Shown: positions 1 to 6,606 of the stretch, piece after piece
Layout: each line of letters begins with the position of its first letter
How positions within the stretch are numbered: position 1 is the stretch's first letter
Source of the DNA: Nitrospirota bacterium
Lineage (GTDB): Bacteria > Nitrospirota > Thermodesulfovibrionia > Thermodesulfovibrionales > JdFR-88
Direction of reading: 5' to 3'
Assembly: GCA_021819985.1 (NCBI GenBank)
Contig: JAKAEG010000120.1
Location: forward strand, 1 to 8,794
Length of the DNA: 8,794 bases
Program-made: the position numbers and the translations under genes
The notes under the pieces: generated by a model
Seen by the model: the letters and a program-made list of their open reading frames with translations, nothing else
What the model was told of the DNA's origin: nothing
The model's database searches: none

Positions 1-128
1 TATGGAATGGAGCGTCAGGGGCGCTAACGCCATTACCGCCCTGCGCTGCGTTATCAAATCCGGCCGCTTCGAGGACTATTGGGGGTCCCGTGCAGCCTGA
101 TCCGCCCCACATTCATGACGCAGACCCC
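1..128 (+). mobile_element. Right end of an insertion sequence, inserted in cas3
   Basis: The visible element consists of a transposase 3' end followed by about 27 non-coding bases up to roughly position 127-128. There the reading frame of the cas3 gene on the other strand abruptly begins to match the family. Read inward, the element end would start GGGGTCTGCGTC. The left end, the partner inverted repeat and any target-site duplication lie outside the window, so the boundary is inferred only from where cas3 homology stops (after the residues RFAL). The transposase tail is clearly more GC-rich than the cas3 fragment next to it. Confidence 0.6.
2..100 (+). CDS. Transposase, C-terminal fragment (ISKra4-like)
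   Basis: This open frame enters from the left edge and stops with TGA at 98-100, so only the last 32 residues are visible and the true start is outside the window. The tail contains WSVRGANAITALRC and GRFEDYW. This pattern (W-S/T-x-x-G-A-x-A-I-x-x-L-R, then G-x-F/W-x-x-Y/F-W near the C-terminus) is one I associate with the C-termini of ISKra4-type transposases. The family assignment rests on recall of that motif alone, and no catalytic residues are visible. The protein would catalyse movement of the element that interrupts cas3. The visible ATG at position 2 is an internal methionine, not a start. Confidence 0.55.
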   Translation: MEWSVRGANAITALRCVIKSGRFEDYWGSRAA

Positions 129-979
129 AGGGCGAACCGCATGCTGGCGAATGTTTTGCCCCCTCCTGTTGGAACGGTTAAATCAAAAAAGCCTGGCTCA
201 TTCGATGCGGCATGTTTGCATTGCGCAGAGATGTCCTTGCGCACTTTATTAACAGCCCCATCTGATGCAAGTGCTACCAGATGATCCTCAATCTTTTCCA
301 GTAAGATAGGGAACGTATCTTTCTTTATCGATATACGTGCCATCCATTGGTCGGGATTCCCAGCCTGTTCTGAATCAAGTCGGTCTGCATCGACAAGGGT
401 GCTGAAAAGCATTCTTATTGCAAATTGAAGCGAATAAGCATCTCGACCGGCTATATTGCCATCAGAACCAATCCAACGACAGACATAATCGAGAGTTTCC
501 TCAGACAAAAGCACGTTGATTAACAAATCAATTTTTTCATAAAGCTCCGGTGCAATATTATCTAAATACGGCTCGACTGTCTTGGTCAGTCGGTATTCTA
601 AGGATGTTTCTTTTCCGACTGAAGTTCCATTTAATAATCCCGAATGATGGCCCACAACACAATGAGAAATGATGCGTGTAATTAGCTTGACTAACCTCTG
701 GATTTCTTCGTCACCAAGTTCTTCCGCTCGATGACATAAGAGGCTTAATATCCATTGCGCTCCGGCAGATGAATGGTCTGGTTTATTCTCACCTGATCGA
801 ATGTATTTCTGAAAAGCAACCGAGTACTTGCCGATATCATGGACAATTCCGCAAATCTCGCCGAGATATCCTGTGACATCATTGTGGGCCACACTGCGAA
901 TCTTCTTGCTGACCCCAGTCAAATGATTTACAATACCCTGCTCTTTGCCAGTGTTATTTAACCTTGCAATGTATCTCAT
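113..979 (-). pseudogene. cas3: Truncated cas3: HD nuclease plus start of helicase
   Basis: Cas3 is the nuclease-helicase that degrades DNA recognised by Cascade in type I CRISPR systems. The 288-residue frame keeps a full set of HD-domain signatures: NHL (His19), HDIGKYS (His47-Asp48), HCVVGHHSG (His106, His111-His112) and DADRLD (Asp197). These are followed by the Walker A loop VPTGGGKT (269-276). Homology ends at RFAL (281-284), and the last four residues and stop codon come from the inserted element. Helicase motifs Ia-VI are therefore missing, against a usual length of about 700-900 residues. The KPDHSSAGA and DAD-x-LD style resembles the type I-C group, though this is a judgement from pattern. 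The ATG at 979 is fixed by an in-frame TGA six codons upstream; no clear ribosome site precedes it. A free HD domain could in principle still fold, but ATP-dependent DNA degradation is lost. The rest of the gene may lie beyond the insertion element, outside the window. Confidence 0.85.
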
Positions 980-1020
980 GAATAATTCTGTTTTTCAGTT
1001 GTTGAACAAGCATTTCTAAA

Positions 1021-1228
1021 TTAAGCAAAGCCTAAATCATGCTACAATCCCGCCCAGATAGCCCCATTCCCGGCACCCGAATTTCGCCGCGAAATTCCCG
1101 GCAAGTTCGGCAGTACAGAGCAAATGATCATAAAGCGGATGTATTCGGTTATCTTCACTGACATGGGCAATTGGGGTATCAATAAGGAACTTTGAGAGAA
1201 GTTCCTTCATCTCTCCAGTATCTTTCAT
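1021..1228 (-). pseudogene. Relic of a second cas3 (HD-domain start)
   Basis: The 63-residue frame ends at a TGA (1037-1039) and contains IAHVSEDNRIHPLYDHL followed by ELAGNFAAKFG and EWGYLGGI. This is the N-terminal HD-domain pattern of Cas3, with the first metal-binding histidine in YDHL. The expected HD motif is present but in another frame: CAT GAT TTA GGC (His-Asp-Leu-Gly) at 1041-1030, followed at once by Phe-Ala-stop. Removing one G near 1051-1054 would read GYLAGL, then TAG where TGG would give Trp, then HDLG. So at least two lesions, a one-base insertion and a nonsense change, separate it from a working gene. Everything after HDLG is gone and the next cas3 begins about 40 bases later. 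Its sequence differs from that second copy, so it is not a simple duplicate. Confidence 0.7.
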
Positions 1229-1595
1229 TGAGGGCGATGTGACATTATGATATCGGAATCAAATAATGAGCCTGGCGTTCGTCATCCCAAAGATCCCCTC
1301 CCTTAATTCTCCGTATTGTAGACCCTTGTTTTTTCCGAAATCAATAGAATAATTTAAGGATAGTTGCGGTAAAAGAAAGCGGTTCGGTTACCGGCGAGCG
1401 CGAATTTGAACTTGTAGGCTGGCTAACAGAACGCATAGTTCCGCTTTACACATGCAAAAACAGGCCATCCGCCTTGCCGCGAGGAGTACTGTGAGTATCT
1501 AAAGACTCTGAGAAAAACCCAAGCGCGTTTTTTTGTTGAAGGCGAAAAAAATAGGTTTATGAAAATTATCGTCAAATAAGGATAAACAAAATTAA
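1229..1595. other. Non-coding stretch between cas3 relic and gyrB terminator
   Basis: No convincing gene is visible. One 48-codon frame on the plus strand (1348-1494) is open but lacks a start codon and matches nothing I recognise. On the minus strand there is a possible promoter (1315-1344) and, below it, a purine-rich ribosome-site-like GGGAGGGG (about 1294-1301). That precedes an ATG at 1285 in frame with the cas3 relic but interrupted by TGA at 1259-1261. I found no CRISPR repeats, tRNA or long inverted repeats. Confidence 0.5.
1315..1344 (-). promoter_or_regulatory. Possible promoter for the cas3 relic
   Basis: On the minus strand TTGATT (1344-1339) and TACAAT (1320-1315) are separated by 18 bases and lie about 90 bases upstream of the relic's first ATG. 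The fit to the sigma70 consensus is four of six and five of six bases. In AT-rich DNA such matches arise by chance, so this is only suggestive. Confidence 0.35.
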
Positions 1596-1619
1596 GAACC
1601 CCTCTTATAAAAGGGGTTC
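1585..1619 (-). terminator. Rho-independent terminator after gyrB
   Basis: An eight-base-pair stem (GAACCCCT at 1596-1603 paired with AGGGGTTC at 1612-1619) can extend through the TTATAA loop region. On the minus strand it is followed by the U-rich run TTAATTTTGTTT. It begins about 50 bases past the gyrB stop codon. The arrangement points to termination of transcripts coming from gyrB and insulates the cas3 remnants from it. Confidence 0.75.
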
Positions 1620-1628
1620 GATTTCATC

Positions 1629-1649
1629 TTATGCGCAAATTATGCGCAA
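1629..1649. repeat. Tandem repeat TTATGCGCAA, two copies
   Basis: TTATGCGCAA occurs at 1629-1638 and again at 1640-1649, a spacing of one DNA turn (11 bases). It lies between the gyrB stop codon and its terminator, 21 bases past the stop. Closely spaced direct repeats like this can be protein-binding sites, including recombinase arm sites, but no integrase gene is present in the window and the function is unknown. Confidence 0.45.
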
Positions 1650-1670
1650 TCCGACTACAACAACAACCGA

Positions 1671-4070
1671 TTAAACGTCAATGTTCCTGGCCTCAAGGGC
1701 GTGCTTGTGGATGAACTCTTTCCTGGGTTCCACCTGGTCTCCCATTAGGATGGTGAATATCTCATCGGCATTCACCGAGTCCTCCACCGCAACCTGGAGG
1801 AAGGTCCGTTTCTCCGGGTCCATTGTCGTTTCCCAAAGCTGCTCCGGGTTCATCTCACCAAGACCCTTATACCTCTGCACGCTCAGGCCTTTTCTGGATA
1901 TGTACATCACGTAATCCATCAGGTCGCGGTCTCCCGAGAACCTCTGCTCGCCGTCTTTGGTCTTCACAGTGTAAGGCGTTTGCCCAAGAACGGAAAGGTC
2001 CTGGTAAAGTCTTTTCAGCTCCCTGAAATCCGGGGAGTCAAGGAACTCCTGCGAGAGTTTTATCCTCTGGTGATGCCGCCTTATCTCAACGGAACTGGAT
2101 TCGTGCTCTTCGTCCTTAAGGACCTCGCCTGTTTTTGCCTCCGGGAATTTCAGTTTAAGCTCACCCAAAAAGGCCTCGAGTTTCTCTGAATCCTTAAGAA
2201 GGCCCGCATCCACCGCTTTTTCGAGCACGAATTTTAGAAGCTCGGGATCATTTCTCCTTAAGGTAAACCATTCCAGCACCCTCTCGAAGCGCTCAAGCCG
2301 CCTTAGATGGGGTATCAATGACTTGCCGCTGACCGCTTTGCCCGATATCTCCAAAGAGATCTCCTCCGCAGCCAGTTCCAGTAGCATCTCCCTTAACTCA
2401 TCGTCAGTCTGTATGTACCTTTCCTTTTTTCCCCTTTTTACCTTGTAAAGCGGCGGCTGCGCTATGTAAAGATAGCCCTGTTCTATCAAGGCCGGCATCT
2501 GCCTGAAAAAGAAGGTAAGAAGGAGCGTCCGTATGTGCGCCCCGTCAACATCGGCGTCCGTCATGAGGACTATTTTGTGGTAACGGGATTTCGCGGCATC
2601 GAAGTCGGGCCCTATGCTTGTGCCCAGGGCCGAGATGAGCACCTTTATCTCCTCGGATGTGAGCATCTTGTCGAAGCGGGCCTTCTCCACATTCAATATC
2701 TTTCCACGAAGCGGCAGGATGGCCTGGTACCGCCTGTCCCTGGCCTGCTTGGCGCTGCCGCCGGCCGAATCGCCCTCTACAATGTAGATCTCGCTGCCTG
2801 CGGGGTCCTTTTCGGAGCAGTCGGCAAGCTTGCCGGGCAGAGCGCTGTCCTCAAGGAAACCCTTTCTCCTTGTAAGCTCCCGGGCCTTTCTTGCCGCCTC
2901 CCTGGCGCGGGCGGCCTGGATGGATTTCTCTATTATCTTTTTGGCAACAGTCGGGTTTTCCTCGAAATACGCACCAAGGATATCGTTCACTATCGATTCA
3001 ACGAACCCTTTTACCTCGCTGTTTCCAAGCTTCATCTTGGTCTGCCCCTCGAACTGGGGGTTGGAAAGCTTCACGCTTATGACGGCGGCGAGTCCCTCGC
3101 GGATGTCGTCGCCCGTTATGGGCTGCTTGCCTTTAAGGAGCCCGGCCCCCTGCGCGTAAGAGTTGGCCGTGCGCGTAAGGGCGGACTTGAAGCCCACCAG
3201 GTGCGTGCCGCCTTCCCTGGTGTTTATGTTGTTCGCGAAGGTATATATGTTCTCCTGATAGGTGTCGTTGTACTGAAGGGCTATCTCAACGTTTATGCCC
3301 TCTTTTTCGCCGACTACATATATGGGTTTTGGATGTACGGCCGCCTTGTTCTTATTGAGGTGCTCGACGAAGGACACGATTCCGCCTTTGTAGATGAACT
3401 CCTGCTTTTTATCCGACTTCTCATCGACAAAACCTATCCTCAATCCCTTATTAAGGAACGCCAGCTCCCTGAAGCGCTGCGAGAGGACCTCGTAGCTCCA
3501 TTCCGTGGTCTCGAATATCTGGTCGTCGGGCTTGAATGTTACCTTTGTGCCCACCCTGCGGGTCTTGCCCACTACCAGAAGCGGGGTTATGGGATGGCCC
3601 CGCTCATATTTCTGCTGGTAGACCTGGCCGTTTCTCCTTACCTCAAGCTCCAGGGATTCCGAAAGGGCGTTAACGACCGAAACACCTACGCCGTGCAGGC
3701 CGCCCGATACCTGGTACGCCTTGGATTCGAATTTTCCTCCCGCGTGAAGTTCGGTAAGAGCGATCTCAGCGGCTGTCCTGCCCTCGGGGTCGCCCGGATG
3801 GGCCTCTGTGGGAATGCCCCTTCCGTTGTCTTCAACCGAGGCGCTTCCGTCCACATGAAGAATGATATCTATATCGGTGCAAAACCCTGCCAGGGCCTCA
3901 TCCACGCTGTTGTCCACTACCTCGTAAAGCAGGTGATGGAGCCCGTCCGGGCCGGTCGAGCCAATGTACATGGCGGGCCTTTTCCTGACAGCGGCAAGCC
4001 CCTTAAGTATCTTTATGGCGTCTGCGCCGTACTGTTCGACCCCGTCGTCTTTTTCTCTCTCTTCGCTCAT
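1671..4070 (-). CDS. gyrB: DNA gyrase subunit B
   Basis: This is the ATPase and Toprim subunit of DNA gyrase, which with GyrA introduces negative supercoils into DNA in the cytoplasm. At 799 residues it is full length, close to the E. coli size. The GHKL ATPase domain shows Glu50 and Asn54 in YEVVDNSVDEAL, DNGRGIP (81-87) and GGLHGVGV (123-130). The transducer domain carries the QTK loop (343-345). The Toprim domain has EGDSAGG (catalytic Glu432) and DADVDG with Asp505, Asp507 and Asp509. A long insertion (about 550-700) precedes the C-terminal QRYKGLGEMNPEQLWETTMDP, as in Gram-negative GyrB. These features and the GyrB-type tail favour gyrase over ParE. The ATG at 4070 is preceded by AAAGGG ten bases upstream. 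gyrA does not follow; a terminator and cas3 remnants do. dnaN lies upstream beyond the DUF3800 gene. Confidence 0.98.
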   Translation of the reverse strand: MSEEREKDDGVEQYGADAIKILKGLAAVRKRPAMYIGSTGPDGLHHLLYEVVDNSVDEALAGFCTDIDIILHVDGSASVEDNGRGIPTEAHPGDPEGRTAAEIALTELHAGGKFESKAYQVSGGLHGVGVSVVNALSESLELEVRRNGQVYQQKYERGHPITPLLVVGKTRRVGTKVTFKPDDQIFETTEWSYEVLSQRFRELAFLNKGLRIGFVDEKSDKKQEFIYKGGIVSFVEHLNKNKAAVHPKPIYVVGEKEGINVEIALQYNDTYQENIYTFANNINTREGGTHLVGFKSALTRTANSYAQGAGLLKGKQPITGDDIREGLAAVISVKLSNPQFEGQTKMKLGNSEVKGFVESIVNDILGAYFEENPTVAKKIIEKSIQAARAREAARKARELTRRKGFLEDSALPGKLADCSEKDPAGSEIYIVEGDSAGGSAKQARDRRYQAILPLRGKILNVEKARFDKMLTSEEIKVLISALGTSIGPDFDAAKSRYHKIVLMTDADVDGAHIRTLLLTFFFRQMPALIEQGYLYIAQPPLYKVKRGKKERYIQTDDELREMLLELAAEEISLEISGKAVSGKSLIPHLRRLERFERVLEWFTLRRNDPELLKFVLEKAVDAGLLKDSEKLEAFLGELKLKFPEAKTGEVLKDEEHESSSVEIRRHHQRIKLSQEFLDSPDFRELKRLYQDLSVLGQTPYTVKTKDGEQRFSGDRDLMDYVMYISRKGLSVQRYKGLGEMNPEQLWETTMDPEKRTFLQVAVEDSVNADEIFTILMGDQVEPRKEFIHKHALEARNIDV

Positions 4071-4311
4071 TCCCTGTGCACCCTTTTTGATTTTATTTGA
4101 TCAAAAGAAAAGGAAAAACTTTCTTAAGATGCTGATTTTTATCCAAATATCTATTTATTTTAACTTTTTTCGCCTATTTAATGCCAATAAAATGGGAAAA
4201 TTATAAGTACCCCCTAATTTGAATTTGAAAATTTTTTTTCAAATAAAGGTAATAAGATCTTTTTTGGATTTTGAATCAATAATGCTCAAACTGAAAACTT
4301 ATAATCATATC
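4071..4311. other. AT-rich leader region upstream of gyrB
   Basis: There is no gene in this stretch. It is extremely AT-rich compared with gyrB and presumably holds the gyrB promoter and leader. It contains a nine-base-pair AT hairpin, ATTTGAAAA (4223-4231) with TTTTCAAAT (4236-4244) around a four-base loop. It also contains a single TTATCCAAA (around 4139), one mismatch from a DnaA box. A lone near-match is not evidence for an origin. Confidence 0.5.
4157..4187 (-). promoter_or_regulatory. Possible gyrB promoter
   Basis: On the minus strand TTGGCA (4187-4182) is followed after 19 bases by TAAAAT (4162-4157). The spacer is longer than the ideal 17, and the surrounding DNA is so AT-rich that other -10 choices exist. 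Position, about 90 bases before the gyrB start, is suitable. Confidence 0.3.
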
Positions 4312-4341
4312 TTGACAAACTGTATTTTTTTGCGATAGCAT
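4312..4341 (+). promoter_or_regulatory. Possible plus-strand promoter next to a foldable element
   Basis: A perfect TTGACA (4312-4317) is followed after 18 bases by TAGCAT (4336-4341, four of six bases of the -10 consensus). A second -10-like TACAAT (4341-4346) is too far away to pair with it (23 bases). A transcript would start near 4348, at the first base of the foldable element, and run antisense into the DUF3800 gene. Confidence 0.35.
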
Positions 4342-4347
4342 ACAATT

Positions 4348-4391
4348 GTCTGGTGCCTCTGGTAGGCTCGATAGGGTTCGCCCCGCCAGAC
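4348..4391. other. Compact multi-stem element (possible structured RNA)
   Basis: GTCTGG (4348-4353) pairs with CCAGAC (4386-4391), extendable by one wobble and one Watson-Crick pair. Inside are GCCT-CTGGT-AGGC (4355-4367) and GGG-TTCG-CCC (4374-4383), giving the outline of a three-way junction; the first base of one stem competes with the outer helix. It is markedly GC-rich inside AT-rich DNA and lies 13 bases beyond the DUF3800 stop. Read from the minus strand it could be a 3' hairpin of that gene, but no U-run follows. Read from the plus strand it could be a small RNA. I do not recognise it as a known RNA or repeat. Confidence 0.35.
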
Positions 4392-4404
4392 GTCAAAGTG
4401 CTAT

Positions 4405-5325
4405 TTATGGGCTATCGGGAGGTAACAACTCGATGGCCCTTTTATTTAGATCCATAGATTCGTTTATAAATGTTTTAATTTCTGTTGATTCCGGGTAGAT
4501 TTTTATTCCGTCAAACTTTTCCGGTTTAGTTTTTGGACTATTATAAAAAGAAGGCAGGGTAATCTGGAAATACGGATAATTTGGTTTATCGTATTTAATT
4601 GCATGATAACAATTATAAGCGCATAAATCAGCTAGTTGGGCTCCATTTGATAGGGTACTTTCAACAAACATAGGCATTTCTACTATATGCTTGAATTTTT
4701 GGCCACTCGTTGAGCCGTTCTTTAAAAAATAACTATGTTTCATGGCTAGCAACCGATTGAGTTGTTTATTGCTATTGTCCATAATAATCAAACCCTTTTG
4801 CTTGGGATGGAAATCAGCTAAAAAAAGCTCTATTCTTTCCAGAAGCAATTCATAAGTTTTTTTATGTAGAAATTCCTGGTCGCAATGTTCTGGCAATGCT
4901 TTTTTGTCCACAATAACAGCAAAGCAATTCATATGATGACTTTTTATTGAATTGTAATATGCTTCTATGAGAAATCCCATTTCAGCCTCAGTGACATGTT
5001 TAAAAAAATTATGTTTCCCTCTTTGCTCTGGGATCCTTATAACTGAAGAATGTAGTTCGGCATCGGCTAAATCAAATCTTTCTCCGGTAGAGCCGGATAC
5101 TCTATGAATAATTCTCATCTTTCTATCACAAATGGTTCTTTCAAACCGTTCCCATTGAAATTCATGAAGAGAAACAGCAAAAAGAACATAAAGCCTATCT
5201 TTTTCGCAAGCCGATCCATCTTTTTTTGTACCTATTGTTTTCGGGTCTTTAGTGCCCGATTCATCAACATAAAAAAAGTACAAAGAAGTTATTCCCTCTA
5301 TGAATTCCGGCACTGTGAAGTGCAA
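4405..5325 (-). CDS. DUF3800 family protein
   Basis: This is a protein of unknown function with the signatures of the DUF3800 family. They are VDESG near the N-terminus (Asp21-Glu22), DAELHSS (Glu90), LIIMDNSNK (Asp183) and QLADLCAY (Asp233). Regularly placed acidic residues in such blocks are why the family is predicted to have an RNase H-like fold and possibly metal-dependent nuclease activity; this is family knowledge, not shown here. The family is common in mobile and defence-related regions. The longest frame begins with TTG at 5325, but TTG at 5283 (giving YFFYVDESG directly) has GAGGGA nine bases upstream and fits the family better, giving 292 residues. The gene is strikingly AT-rich beside dnaN and gyrB, and it occupies the place where recF often lies. 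This suggests acquisition by transfer. No signal peptide or membrane segment is visible. Confidence 0.8.
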   Translation of the reverse strand: MHFTVPEFIEGITSLYFFYVDESGTKDPKTIGTKKDGSACEKDRLYVLFAVSLHEFQWERFERTICDRKMRIIHRVSGSTGERFDLADAELHSSVIRIPEQRGKHNFFKHVTEAEMGFLIEAYYNSIKSHHMNCFAVIVDKKALPEHCDQEFLHKKTYELLLERIELFLADFHPKQKGLIIMDNSNKQLNRLLAMKHSYFLKNGSTSGQKFKHIVEMPMFVESTLSNGAQLADLCAYNCYHAIKYDKPNYPYFQITLPSFYNSPKTKPEKFDGIKIYPESTEIKTFINESMDLNKRAIELLPPDSP

Positions 5326-5337
5326 GAATCTCCGGTT

Positions 5338-5442
5338 TCATGAAATTTCACGCAAGTAATTCCTTTGTCTCGCGCATAGAGTAAGACCATGAGGTTGCCT
5401 ATCAGCATTGAGAATGAAATTTAAGCGTCTTCGCTCCAACAT
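5338..5442 (-). CDS. Possible 34-codon small ORF after dnaN
   Basis: An ATG begins directly after the dnaN TAG (TAGATG) and the frame stays open for 34 codons, filling nearly the whole gap to the DUF3800 gene. It has no ribosome site of its own, so only re-initiation after dnaN could translate it. The product, starting MLERRRLNFI, is basic and matches nothing I know. It does not show the RecF N-terminal pattern clearly enough to be called a recF remnant. It may simply be open by chance. Confidence 0.2.
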   Translation of the reverse strand: MLERRRLNFILNADRQPHGLTLCARQRNYLREIS

Positions 5443-6543
5443 CTATATCCTCATCGGCATGATGACGCACCTGTAGGCGAGGTCGCCGTCAGGCCTGAGG
5501 AGCGTAGGGGAGAGGGGATCCTGAAGCTCAAAAACCACATTCTCGCTGTCCATCGCGCCCAGGGCGTCTATAAGATACCGGGCGTTAAAGCCCAGCGATA
5601 ACGGTTCCCCGGAGTACTGGGCCGGCACCTCGTCCCTGGCCTCGCCAAGGTCGGGGTTCGAGGAGTTCAGGGTCACAAGGCCCTCCCCGGCATCCAGGCG
5701 TATCGCATGGCTTCTTTCCCTGCTCATTATGGAAACACGTCTTAAGGCCTTGATAAAGACATCCCTGCCCAGTACCACCTTTTTCTCATTTCCTGATGGT
5801 ATGACCTGGTTGTAACTGGGATATGAGCCCTCGATAAGCCTGGTCAGGAACTCAACGTCTCCGACCTGGAAAAGGATGTGGTTCTTGCCCAAAAATATCT
5901 TTGCCTTTTCCGCCCCGGCAAGGAATTTTTCCAGTTCACTGGCCGCCTTTCTCTGGACTATCAGCTTTTTCTCTTCAGTAGGGGCGCCCGGAAGCGGCAT
6001 CGATATCACGGCCATCCTGTGGCCATCGGTGCCCACCACAGTCAGGTCTTGGTGTGCCGGGTCCAAGTGAAACAAAATGCCGTTTAAGGTATAGCGGGTA
6101 TCGCTTTCCCCGGCGGAATATACGGTTTTCTCTATCATCAGCGCCAGGTCCGAGGCCGCAAGCTCTATCTGTTCCGAAGACCCCAGGTCCGGCCAGAGCG
6201 GGTAGTCTTCCGCCGGAAGACAGGCTATCCTGAAGCTGGACTGGCCCGCTTTCACCCTTATCCACTGCGAGTCCTCGGTCTCTATCGTTATATTGCCATC
6301 GATCTCTCTTACTATTTCAAAGAGCTTCCTGGCCGGTATGCAGAGGCTTCCTTCCCCTGCGACCTCCGCCTCGACCGGCTCTCTGATGGCCGTCTCAAGG
6401 TCGGTTGCGGTAATGGTGGAACCGTTTTTTGAGGCCTTCAAAAGAAAATGGCTCAGGATGGGCATAGTGCTTTTTTTCTCGACCACGGACTGGATATCTG
6501 AGAGCTTCTGCTGGAACTCCTGCTTGGCGATTGTGATCTTCAT
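5443..6543 (-). CDS. dnaN: DNA polymerase III sliding clamp (beta subunit)
   Basis: DnaN forms the ring-shaped dimer that tethers DNA polymerase III to DNA and recruits repair polymerases, ligase and mismatch-repair proteins. At 366 residues it has the normal length for three tandem clamp domains. Recognisable family blocks are MPILSHFLL (27-35), TDLETAI (47-53), RYTLNGI (150-156), TDGHRMA (172-178), LIEGSYPSYNQVIP (236-249), FNARYL (319-324) and the C-terminal IMPMRI, which lines the peptide-binding pocket. The ATG start is preceded by AAGGAGGG, a strong ribosome site but 12 bases away, slightly long. It lies 63 bases after dnaA in the same direction, the conserved dnaA-dnaN pair. Both are probably co-transcribed, since no strong terminator lies between them. 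Confidence 0.98.
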   Translation of the reverse strand: MKITIAKQEFQQKLSDIQSVVEKKSTMPILSHFLLKASKNGSTITATDLETAIREPVEAEVAGEGSLCIPARKLFEIVREIDGNITIETEDSQWIRVKAGQSSFRIACLPAEDYPLWPDLGSSEQIELAASDLALMIEKTVYSAGESDTRYTLNGILFHLDPAHQDLTVVGTDGHRMAVISMPLPGAPTEEKKLIVQRKAASELEKFLAGAEKAKIFLGKNHILFQVGDVEFLTRLIEGSYPSYNQVIPSGNEKKVVLGRDVFIKALRRVSIMSRERSHAIRLDAGEGLVTLNSSNPDLGEARDEVPAQYSGEPLSLGFNARYLIDALGAMDSENVVFELQDPLSPTLLRPDGDLAYRCVIMPMRI

Positions 6544-6555
6544 AACTATTGCTAA

Positions 6556-6563
6556 CCCTCCTT
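6556..6563 (-). promoter_or_regulatory. dnaN ribosome binding site
   Basis: AAGGAGGG on the minus strand is a near-perfect Shine-Dalgarno sequence. It is 12 bases before the dnaN ATG, at the long end of the usual spacing, and there is no alternative in-frame start closer to it. Confidence 0.7.
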
Positions 6564-6606
6564 AAAACTTTTTAATCTTTATGAAAAAAACAAAAATTTG
6601 TTCAGT

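Noticed and set aside
90..284. 64-codon plus-strand frame across the insertion-sequence/cas3 junction
   Set aside because: It overlaps the transposase end and lies antisense to conserved cas3 sequence including Walker A, so it is a chance frame.
1348..1494. 48-codon open stretch on the plus strand in the spacer
   Set aside because: It has no ATG, GTG or TTG start near its beginning with a ribosome site and shows no similarity I recognise. It could be a gene fragment but cannot be supported.
1612..1630. tRNA T-arm-like GGGGTTCGATT
   Set aside because: The bases after it do not pair back to make a T-stem and no other tRNA parts precede it. The same bases form the gyrB terminator stem.
1229..1670. 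Possible CRISPR array near the cas3 remnants
   Set aside because: No repeat of 25-40 bases recurs at regular spacing. The only repeat is the ten-base pair at 1629-1649.
2535..4100. 521-codon open frame on the plus strand opposite gyrB
   Set aside because: It is a codon-bias shadow of gyrB. Its product has no recognisable domain, while the minus-strand frame carries every GyrB motif.
5338..5442. recF remnant after dnaN
   Set aside because: The 34-codon frame begins at the right place, but its residues do not follow the RecF N-terminal pattern and no Walker A follows.
6570..6606. Possible terminator between dnaA and dnaN
   Set aside because: The stem is only five or six weak A-T pairs (AACAAA/TTTGTT) before a T-run. 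This is too unstable to call, and the genes are probably co-transcribed.
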